Positions 1 through 6,532 of a DNA stretch of 15,958 nt are shown here, one piece after another. Location: assembly GCA_946614205.1 (NCBI GenBank), contig CAMOGR010000211.1:1-15958 (forward strand), in the 5' to 3' direction. The stretch's first letter is position 1; the number at the start of each line of letters is the position of its first letter. The translations under genes and the position numbers were made by a program. The notes under the pieces were generated by a model. It was not told the origin of the DNA, did no database searches, and saw only the letters and a program-made list of their open reading frames with translations. Origin of the DNA: an uncultured Bacteroidales bacterium. GTDB taxonomy: Bacteria; Bacteroidota; Bacteroidia; Bacteroidales; UBA932.

Positions 1-44
1 AAGGGATGTTGAGTTTTAATCATGATGGTTATTGTTTATGTAAT

Positions 45-2327
45 TTATTCATACCATGTTACTGTTGATACATCGGGCTTTACCTTGGAAGCCGTAGGGG
101 ATTTTGCCACTACGTATTCGCTGAAGTTGCTGCTGGTCACGCCCAGGTCTGAACCGTCAACCTTCACAGAACCTGCAACCTGGCAGGAACTTACGGTCGC
201 CGAGGTGACAACGTTGCCTATCAGCAGGCCGGGGAGGCAGGTCGAGGAGGCCTTGCAGACCACGTCAATAGTGGGCACGGCTACGCTACCTTCTAAATTG
301 ACATCGGAAAGGACGAAGGCTACAAGGCCTCCGGCTGCGCCCACGGCCGTTTTGTCAACGGACTGAAGGGAGCATATGGAAGAGCAGGAAGATATGTCCG
401 CGAACTTGGCGACACCGGCCAGTCCGCCGATTGCCGAAGAATTGACAGAGCTGTTCCATCCGCCGAGGATGGTGCCCGTATTGGTACATCCGCTCATGGA
501 TGCGACGGAGCCGGAGATTCCGGCAACGGCTCCGACGATTCCTCCGGCTGCATCCACGCGGGCTCCGCTTGCGTTGTTGGTCACGCCACCGCTATGACGG
601 CAGAAGGTCTTTATCGTACCCTCGTTGTGACAGTCTTTGAATATGGTGTTGTAGCCCCTGTCGAATCCAAGGGCTCCGCTGTCGCCCGTGCCCGTAGTGT
701 ACCAGGCGCAGCTGCGGCCGAGGATGCCGCCTATCGTGGTGGACTTGTTGGAAGTCGCCTCGCCGTTGGAAATGCGGGTGACATCGCCATAATTCTTGCA
801 GCCGGAGAATTCAACGCCATCGAGATATACCTGACCGCAGATACCGCCGACAGCGCTCTTGACAACGTAAGAACCAAGCACTTCGATGTAAATGTTTCCA
901 TGATTCTCGCATCCTGTAAATTTACCGGGCGAGCAGGAAGCATCAGTATCAATTTTGGTGGATGAGGAGCCACCGAGAATCGAGTGGCCTATCGCAGCCA
1001 GGCCGCCGCCGAACAGGCCTACGGTGCTGGTGGAGTTGTGGTGGATAGTTACATTTCCGTAATTCTTGCAATCCTTGAGTTCGCCGCCGTTCTCGGCGCA
1101 AATCGTTCCGAAGATGCAGCTCGTAGTGACGGTGATGTCGGTCGATGCCCTGTTTATACAGTTCTCGATCAGTCCGAGGTTCTTCTTGGCTATGACTGCA
1201 TTGCCGGCTGCGCCGGAGTTGGCCATACCGCTGAAGGCTCCGTCCACGGTAATGTTGCGCACGACGCCCTTTGCGCCGATTATGTTGAAGAGAGGCCACA
1301 TGTTTCCGTTTGCGGTGAAGGTGTGGTCATTACCCTCCAGTGTGCCGTTGAAAGTGCCGTTGGCATAGGCGAAATAGTCATCGACCTCGAGGTCGTTCAT
1401 TATCGTAACCGTCTCGCCTTCATAATCATAGCCATTCGCTACAGATTCGGCGAAAGCTGCCCAGTCAGCCACGGTATATATGCCGCCTTCGACCGGAGAT
1501 TCGGCGGAAGGATTGAATTCGACAGTGGTCGGATACACCTTGCCGGCCAGGGCCGAGAACGAGGTCGTGGAGCGCACGGTCATGAAGTGGTCGGAAGCAT
1601 CTGTTATGAGCAGGTTGATGCCGCTCGAATAGGTCGCAGCGGGGATGGCAATGAACAGGGGAGTGCCCTGTACAACACCGGAGCCGCAATTCAGGGTTAC
1701 GGTGCTGTAGGAATCCGTGCCGCTGCCCAGCGCCGGGATGTCCGCAAAGCTTGCGGTGAAGGAACCGCTCATCGCCTGGCCGTTGTTGGCCTGGACCCGG
1801 ACGCTCTTGATTGGATCCGTGTCAGAGGTGCCGTTCACCGTGACCTTGAGATATGCCATGGCATGGCAGAAGATCAGAGAGGCGTCGCCCCTGCCGAGGG
1901 TTATGGCTGCCGCCGGGTCGTATCCGCCGGCCACATATTGCTGTTCTGCCGGGAGCGAGATCTTCATGCTGGCAGCAGCTTCACCGTCTGCAGCTACGTA
2001 ACTGCCGGCATAGACGGAAGCGGGGGAGACAGCCGCATAAGGGGCTTCAACTATCGGAAGGTCGAATACGGCCTTGCGTGCATCCAACGCATCGACTTTG
2101 ATGCTGTTGGATGTCTTCCCGTTGACGACAATTGCATCGCCATCGGTCCAGTTCATCTGGTATGTGGCGTCACCGTTGTCGACGAGGACGGTCTTCGTAT
2201 CTTCAGCCTCGAACGCGGCATGGAGCCTCATGGTGCTGGCGTCATCAGCTGGGTATAATTCCTTTGGAGAGCAGGAAACAAGCGCAAGTCCTGCGAGAAT
2301 TGTTATTCGTTTCAGTGCAGTGGACAT
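45..2327 (-). CDS. Fimbrillin-like surface lipoprotein with C-terminal beta-helix (GLUG-type) repeats
   Basis: A predicted outer-membrane or surface lipoprotein of about 760 residues; I cannot name its ligand. The N-terminus has a lysine/arginine n-region, a hydrophobic stretch and a lipobox LVSC with the lipidated Cys at residue 19. Residues about 20-275 resemble the fimbrillin (FimA/Mfa1-like) family of Bacteroidales: beta-rich, with WTDGDAI and an S/T-rich tail ending VYPTTVEFNP. From about residue 280 (IYTVADWAAFAES) the protein changes to G/N/C-rich repeats of the GLUG or right-handed beta-helix type, with five clear C-x-N-x-G units. I start at ATG 2327; ATG 2336 is also possible. The open frame reaches 2396, but a TAnnTTTG box at 2351-2358 argues against any start that far upstream. 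The gene lies 178-187 bases after the HTCS stop and seems to have its own promoter. It could be an adhesin, a minor fimbrial tip subunit or a glycan-binding protein. Confidence is high for lipoprotein, moderate for the fimbrillin assignment. Confidence 0.8.
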   Translation of the reverse strand: MSTALKRITILAGLALVSCSPKELYPADDASTMRLHAAFEAEDTKTVLVDNGDATYQMNWTDGDAIVVNGKTSNSIKVDALDARKAVFDLPIVEAPYAAVSPASVYAGSYVAADGEAAASMKISLPAEQQYVAGGYDPAAAITLGRGDASLIFCHAMAYLKVTVNGTSDTDPIKSVRVQANNGQAMSGSFTASFADIPALGSGTDSYSTVTLNCGSGVVQGTPLFIAIPAATYSSGINLLITDASDHFMTVRSTTSFSALAGKVYPTTVEFNPSAESPVEGGIYTVADWAAFAESVANGYDYEGETVTIMNDLEVDDYFAYANGTFNGTLEGNDHTFTANGNMWPLFNIIGAKGVVRNITVDGAFSGMANSGAAGNAVIAKKNLGLIENCINRASTDITVTTSCIFGTICAENGGELKDCKNYGNVTIHHNSTSTVGLFGGGLAAIGHSILGGSSSTKIDTDASCSPGKFTGCENHGNIYIEVLGSYVVKSAVGGICGQVYLDGVEFSGCKNYGDVTRISNGEATSNKSTTIGGILGRSCAWYTTGTGDSGALGFDRGYNTIFKDCHNEGTIKTFCRHSGGVTNNASGARVDAAGGIVGAVAGISGSVASMSGCTNTGTILGGWNSSVNSSAIGGLAGVAKFADISSCSSICSLQSVDKTAVGAAGGLVAFVLSDVNLEGSVAVPTIDVVCKASSTCLPGLLIGNVVTSATVSSCQVAGSVKVDGSDLGVTSSNFSEYVVAKSPTASKVKPDVSTVTWYE
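464..1079 (-). repeat. C-x-N-x-G protein repeats in the lipoprotein C-terminal half
   Basis: Five copies of a ten-residue motif are visible: LKDCKNYGNV, FTGCENHGNI, FSGCKNYGDV, FKDCHNEGTI and MSGCTNTGTI. Their Cys fall at residues 420, 473, 510, 566 and 614 (start at 2327), spaced 53, 37, 56 and 48 residues apart. Each is followed by a glycine-rich GGxxG segment such as GGICGQ, GGILGR or GGIVGA. Weaker copies (ISSCSSICSL, VSSCQVAGSV) follow towards the C-terminus. The pattern fits successive coils of a parallel beta-helix. The repeats differ in DNA sequence, so they are old protein repeats rather than recent tandem duplications. Confidence 0.75.
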
Positions 2328-2350
2328 GATAGTCATAATTTCTCTTGAGA

Positions 2351-2358
2351 CAAAATTA
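2351..2358 (-). promoter_or_regulatory. Bacteroidetes -7 promoter element for the fimbrillin-like gene
   Basis: Read on the minus strand the bases are TAATTTTG, an exact match to the Bacteroidetes TAnnTTTG box. A TTTC-like -33 element sits 21 bases upstream (about 2380-2384). The box is 14 bases before ATG 2336 and 23 bases before ATG 2327, so the 5' leader would be short. Confidence 0.6.
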
Positions 2359-2428
2359 CAACAACTCCGTCCGACCGTTGAAAAGAAAACGGTCAATTAA
2401 TGCCAAAATCGAAGCACCCCGAAACCAC

Positions 2429-2440
2429 TGCTTGCAAGCA
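2429..2440. promoter_or_regulatory. 12-bp perfect palindrome, possible operator
   Basis: TGCTTGCAAGCA is its own reverse complement. It lies in the 178-base gap between the HTCS stop and the lipoprotein start, about 70 bases upstream of the lipoprotein -7 box, where an activator could bind. No protein can be assigned to it. Confidence 0.3.
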
Positions 2441-2480
2441 AGATTAACTTATTCTTTTGAGAATCAAATAAAGACAATCT

Positions 2481-2494
2481 CGCCGCTTCGGCGG
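2481..2494 (-). terminator. Possible weak terminator hairpin after the HTCS gene
   Basis: Twenty bases after the HTCS stop codon there is a GC hairpin: CCGC arms at 2483-2486 and 2491-2494 around a four-base loop. On the minus strand it is followed by a moderately U-rich run (AGATTGTCTTTATTTG) rather than a clean U tract. On the plus strand the same hairpin has a TTCG loop, but no plus-strand gene ends here. Stem length and tail are both marginal. Confidence 0.35.
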
Positions 2495-2514
2495 AATAGG
2501 AACAACAATATCTT

Positions 2515-5500
2515 TTATTTCTCGGAGTACTCTGTGGGAGTTACGCCATACTGCTCCTTGAAGCACTTGGCGAAGTAGGAGACATTGGAGAAACCGACCG
2601 CGTAGGAAATCTCGCTGATGTTGTTTCCGTGGGAATTCTTGAGCATCTGCGCCGCCACCGACAGGCGAGTGACCCTAATGTAGTTGTTGGGCGAGGTGTT
2701 GAGAAGCTTGCGGATCTTGCGGGTGAGGGTGGAATTGCTCATGTTGAGCCGCTCGGCGAGGAAGTCGTTCGACAGGTCGGCGTTGTCGAGGTTTTCCCTG
2801 ACAAGTGCGTCAAAACGTGCGAAGAACTCCTCGTCCTTCTTGGGTAGGCCAAACAGTTCCACGTCCGTGCCGATGCGGCCGCTGCTGAAGGCGTTTTTCA
2901 TGAGGTCGCGGCGGTCGAGGATATTACGGATGCTGGAACGCAGATATTCCATGTCGAAAGGTTTCTCGATATACAGATCAGCACCCGCCTCCATAGCCTG
3001 AATCTTGGACTCCACTGAGGCCCGGGCGGACACGATAATTATAGGTAGATGCGAGATTTCGATGTCGGAGCGGATCTCGCGGCACAGCTCGAGTCCGGAT
3101 TTGCCGGGCATGGATATGTCGGAAACCAGCAGATCGACATTCTTGTCTTTCAGAATGCGCAAGGCAGCATCGCCATTGTCAGCTGACAGGACCTCGAACT
3201 CGCTCAGCTTGGATGTCAGATATTCGGTAAGGTCTTTATTGTCATCTGCAATAAGTATGCACGATGCGTCGGATTGCGTCTGTTCCACCGGCAAGGCTTG
3301 CGCTTTAATAACAGATTCTGTTTCCTTGATGAGCGGGAGGGTGAGGCGGAAAAGGGTAATGTCCATGCGCGGGTCAAGGACAAGGGTTCCGGAGTGCATG
3401 GAGACAAGGTTCCTGGAAAGCGGCAGGCCGATGCCGACGCCATTGGCATACACGCGGTTGTCGTCGTGATACTGGACGAAGGGCTTGAATATGTCATCCC
3501 TGTACTCCTCCGGAATAGCTTGCCCGTCGTTGGAGAATTCTACGACGACATTGTCCCCGTCCACGTGCATGGTAACATCCACGAAGCTCTCAGCGTATTT
3601 TACGGCATTGAGCAGCAGATTGTTGAGTATCTTGTTCAGTGCCGCCAGGTCTGCACTGACCCAGGCGTTTTGCATCTCGCTGGTGAAATTCAGCTTGATG
3701 TTGGCGTTACGGGCGGTCTCGCTATAGTCGAAGACCATGGCATTAAGCCTTTCCACCAGGTCCACCGGCTCGGGATTGAGTGCGTATCCGTTTTTCTCAA
3801 TCCTCACAAAATCAAGCAGTTCATTGACGAGTTTCGACATGTATCCGGTGCTGTTGCTCATTACCTCCAGGTCTTTTCGGACATCTTCGCCCAAATCTTT
3901 CTTGCTCATGACGCTCGTAAGAGGAGCCTTGATCAGGGTGAGCGGGGTCTTGATTTCATGAATGACGTGGGAGAAGAAGTTGAGTTTTTCCTGATACAGT
4001 TCGTCTTCCTTGGCTTTCCTGTATTCCATCTCCTCCTTTTTCCTCTTGCGGCGGTCCAGCATCCGAAGTCCCAATGAGCCCATTGCAATGAGGAGCGCGA
4101 GGGCGATCAGGAACAGCAGTACGCCGGGGACGGTCTGGAAGAACGGCTTGCGAACGGTGATGGCCAGGGCTTTTCTCGCCGGAGCCCAATTATCCTGGAA
4201 TGCGGATGAACGGAATTCCAAGGTGTAATTTCCCGGCGGTACGTTGTAGTAGTATATGGCGCGGGATTGGGGGACGTCCCTCCAATCGTCGTCGAAACCG
4301 GTGAGTCGGCTCTGTACACGGGAGGAAGACGGATAGTCCTGTCCCAAGAACGCCAATGCGAAACCGAATGACCTTTCGTCGGGCTTGAATTCCAGCCTGT
4401 CCATCAAATCGATATTGGACTCTACGGGGATGTTCCTGGGGCCGATTCTCAGTTTTGTCAGAGCGACTCGGGTATGGCCCTTAGATGACGAGAGGCTTTC
4501 GGGCTTGAACCGGATGAATCCGTTGTCGGAGCCGAAGTACATTTCTCCGGAACTGCTGTTCAGGCAGCTTTTCTTCAGTTTTGTATCCAGAAGTCCGTCA
4601 ACGCCGGTGAAAACCCTTGTTTCTTCAGTCTTTGGGTCGAAAAGGATCAAGCCGCTGTCGGATGCCAGCCACATCTTCCCTTCTGCATCGGATACGGACT
4701 TGAAGAAGACGTTGGAAGGGAAGGCTTTGTGGGAGGACCTGTCGTAAACCTTGAAGGTCTGGTCAGCCTGCGAGAAGCGGGCGATTCCGGAGCTGAAGCC
4801 GATGGCCCAGACTTGTCCGGAGTCGTCGAGGAAAACCGACGAAAGCTTGTCCGAGGGTAGACCGGAACCATCTCCATAACGATAATTGACCGGAGGGCTG
4901 CCGAGTTGAAAATCCCAGGAGTACAAGCCGTTGGCGAAAGTGGAAAGCCACAGTCGCCCTGAGCCGTCTTCTTCGATGGATGTTACGAAGATACCGTCGA
5001 ACTCATTCACTTCCCTGAACGTATCAGCCTTCCTGTCGTATTTGAAGATGCCAAGTGTGGTGCCTGCGAACAGGTCTCCTTCCGCAGTGCGGTACAGCAC
5101 ATATACACGGGGGTCGTTGCGCCCGGAAGACCTTTGCAGCACGCCGTAATCCTTGACGAGCCCGGTGCGCGTATCTATGCGGCAGAGGCCGTTGAACGTT
5201 CCTCCCCAAAGCCAGTCTCCGTCTATGCACAACGAGCATACGGTAACAGATTTGAGGCCGGTGTCAAAAGGGACTGTGACGTGAGTCTGCGGGTCATATA
5301 CAAAAAGGCCGGAGTTCTGAGTCGCGACCCAGATGCGTCCTGATGGGTCTTCGGCAAAACCGCTCACTCCGCATCCGGCCAGGGTCTTTCCTGCAGCCAT
5401 GTACTGCTTTTCTATGTTCCCCTGGAACTTGCCGCTGTAATTCACGCCGTTTTCCAGAGTCCCGATCCACAGTCCGCCGCTGCGGTCGACGTAGGTGCAA

Positions 5501-6411
5501 GTAACGTAACTGCTTGACAGCGAGAAAGAATCTGAGTGGTCTGCGGAAATATACGATCCTTCACCGGTATCCTGGCAGTAGACCCAGACCCCTTTTGGGG
5601 TAGAAAGCCAGAAACGGTTCTCTGAATCGCGGAACGCGTCAACAAGCACGGAGTCCTCCGGAAGCGCAAACAAGACAGTCACCTCTCCGGTTTCGAAGTT
5701 TGCGACCGACAGCCCCAGTTTGGCGCTGGCGATATAAACGGAACTTGAATCCAGGGGGAATATCCTTTCGATTTCGTCCCCCCTGTAGTCGTTGCCCGGA
5801 AGGCCGGCGCTGCGTAGGTTCTTCATTCCTGCATCGGCCTTGTACAGGTTTACGTGGAATCTTGATACGAGCATGCTCCCATCCTCCATGATGAGCATGC
5901 GCCTGGCACCGGAAGCACCTGATTCTTTGTAGCTTACATTCGTGAACTCCTTGCTGTTCACGTTGTATGAGAAGTAACCCTGATTGTTGACGAGCAGGTG
6001 TACCGTGCCGTCGTCCGTGCATGATAGGAAGGTGACCTTGTTACGGATAACTGACCCTTTATCACTCGTTGCGAGGAGCGGCAGGAAGCGGTCGAGGGTG
6101 TAGTCATAGATGGAAACCCCGGCATCTGTTCCGATCCAGATGTTCCCTTGCGTATCTTCTACGAGGCAGTGCACGAAATCGACCGGCAGGCCGAGGTCAT
6201 TGGAATCGTAAACGTAGAAATTCGAACCGTCGTAGCGGTTGAGGCCTTTATAGGTTCCGATCCACATGAAGCCGCGGGAATCCTGCAGGAAACAGCTGAT
6301 TCCGTCGTAGGAAATGCCGCTGTTGGTCGTGTTGAAATGCGTGAACTGGTATGCCTGCAGGGGAAGTGCAAGCAAAAGTGAAAGAAGCGTTATGGTCAAC
6401 CTGTAGAGCAT
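2515..6411 (-). CDS. Hybrid two-component system (HTCS) sensor kinase/response regulator
   Basis: One-protein signalling system of the Bacteroidetes HTCS type, about 1298 residues, a normal length. A signal peptide (MLYRLTITLLSLLLALPLQA) precedes a periplasmic sensor of Reg_prop propeller repeats (for example FMWIGTYKGLNRYDG, NIWIGTDAGVSIYD, GLWIGTLENG, RIWVATQNSGLFVYD) and a Y_Y_Y domain near residues 675-740 (AIYYYNVPPGNYTLEF). One membrane helix lies at about 758-780. The cytoplasmic part has a HisKA domain with phospho-acceptor His818 in HEIKTPLT, an ATPase domain (N box NKILNNLLLNAVKY, glycine box GVGIGLPLSRN), a receiver with Asp1098 in SDISMPGKSG, and a C-terminal AraC-type helix-turn-helix ending PTEYSEK. 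All phosphorelay residues are present. I start at 6411 rather than further upstream because the signal peptide begins there and a TAnnTTTG box lies 5 bases before it. It is transcribed away from the glycosidase operon, which it probably controls. The inducing sugar is unknown. Confidence 0.95.
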   Translation of the reverse strand: MLYRLTITLLSLLLALPLQAYQFTHFNTTNSGISYDGISCFLQDSRGFMWIGTYKGLNRYDGSNFYVYDSNDLGLPVDFVHCLVEDTQGNIWIGTDAGVSIYDYTLDRFLPLLATSDKGSVIRNKVTFLSCTDDGTVHLLVNNQGYFSYNVNSKEFTNVSYKESGASGARRMLIMEDGSMLVSRFHVNLYKADAGMKNLRSAGLPGNDYRGDEIERIFPLDSSSVYIASAKLGLSVANFETGEVTVLFALPEDSVLVDAFRDSENRFWLSTPKGVWVYCQDTGEGSYISADHSDSFSLSSSYVTCTYVDRSGGLWIGTLENGVNYSGKFQGNIEKQYMAAGKTLAGCGVSGFAEDPSGRIWVATQNSGLFVYDPQTHVTVPFDTGLKSVTVCSLCIDGDWLWGGTFNGLCRIDTRTGLVKDYGVLQRSSGRNDPRVYVLYRTAEGDLFAGTTLGIFKYDRKADTFREVNEFDGIFVTSIEEDGSGRLWLSTFANGLYSWDFQLGSPPVNYRYGDGSGLPSDKLSSVFLDDSGQVWAIGFSSGIARFSQADQTFKVYDRSSHKAFPSNVFFKSVSDAEGKMWLASDSGLILFDPKTEETRVFTGVDGLLDTKLKKSCLNSSSGEMYFGSDNGFIRFKPESLSSSKGHTRVALTKLRIGPRNIPVESNIDLMDRLEFKPDERSFGFALAFLGQDYPSSSRVQSRLTGFDDDWRDVPQSRAIYYYNVPPGNYTLEFRSSAFQDNWAPARKALAITVRKPFFQTVPGVLLFLIALALLIAMGSLGLRMLDRRKRKKEEMEYRKAKEDELYQEKLNFFSHVIHEIKTPLTLIKAPLTSVMSKKDLGEDVRKDLEVMSNSTGYMSKLVNELLDFVRIEKNGYALNPEPVDLVERLNAMVFDYSETARNANIKLNFTSEMQNAWVSADLAALNKILNNLLLNAVKYAESFVDVTMHVDGDNVVVEFSNDGQAIPEEYRDDIFKPFVQYHDDNRVYANGVGIGLPLSRNLVSMHSGTLVLDPRMDITLFRLTLPLIKETESVIKAQALPVEQTQSDASCILIADDNKDLTEYLTSKLSEFEVLSADNGDAALRILKDKNVDLLVSDISMPGKSGLELCREIRSDIEISHLPIIIVSARASVESKIQAMEAGADLYIEKPFDMEYLRSSIRNILDRRDLMKNAFSSGRIGTDVELFGLPKKDEEFFARFDALVRENLDNADLSNDFLAERLNMSNSTLTRKIRKLLNTSPNNYIRVTRLSVAAQMLKNSHGNNISEISYAVGFSNVSYFAKCFKEQYGVTPTEYSEK

Positions 6412-6416
6412 CAATA

Positions 6417-6424
6417 CAAATTTA
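6417..6424 (-). promoter_or_regulatory. Bacteroidetes -7 promoter element for the HTCS gene
   Basis: The minus strand reads TAAATTTG, matching TAnnTTTG. Only five bases separate it from the ATG at 6411, so transcription would begin at or next to the start codon. I find no good -33 match 19-22 bases upstream, which would fit weak basal expression of a regulator. Confidence 0.5.
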
Positions 6425-6468
6425 TAATAAAAAGTCCAATCCTGTTCTTCCTCTCGCGGGCATGCTCG

Positions 6469-6483
6469 TTTTTTGGCAAAAAA
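6469..6483. promoter_or_regulatory. 15-bp inverted repeat in the divergent promoter region, possible operator
   Basis: TTTTTTG and CAAAAAA flank a single central G, giving a perfect inverted repeat. Its centre (6476) lies about 52 bases from the HTCS -7 box and 45 bases from the glycosidase operon -7 box. The position suits a shared regulatory site, but AraC-type HTCS proteins often bind direct repeats, so the binder is unknown. It could also be a bent A/T tract. Confidence 0.35.
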
Positions 6484-6520
6484 TGACGCTTTTCTTTCCC
6501 CGACAGGGGAGTCGGATTCG

Positions 6521-6528
6521 TATTTTTG
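6521..6528 (+). promoter_or_regulatory. Bacteroidetes -7 promoter element for the glycosidase operon
   Basis: TATTTTTG matches TAnnTTTG exactly, with a TTTC-like -33 element 22 bases upstream (6495-6498). Four bases (CAAT) separate it from the ATG at 6533. This leaves no room for a ribosome-binding leader and decides the start codon. Confidence 0.6.
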
Positions 6529-6532
6529 CAAT

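Noticed and set aside
1..44. Possible regulatory or terminator structure after the fimbrillin-like gene.
   Set aside because: Only 44 bases are available; the ATCATGAT palindrome there is too short, and no hairpin with a U tract is visible.
984..2258. A 424-codon plus-strand open frame opposite the fimbrillin-like gene.
   Set aside because: Antisense shadow of a protein with a clear lipobox and ordered repeats; nothing recognisable in its own translation.
2327..2396. Extension of the fimbrillin-like gene to an upstream in-frame start at 2396.
   Set aside because: The extra residues precede the lipoprotein signal and would be encoded upstream of and across the TAnnTTTG promoter box at 2351-2358.
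2451..2464. ATTCT...AGAAT inverted repeat upstream of the fimbrillin-like gene.
   Set aside because: Five weak A/T-rich pairs, no U tract and no promoter-specific position; not separable from chance.
6500..6515. Short inverted repeat CCGAC...GTCGG just before the operon -7 box.
   Set aside because: Five-base arms with a six-base spacer in GC-rich DNA are expected by chance; the A/T repeat at 6469-6483 is much stronger.
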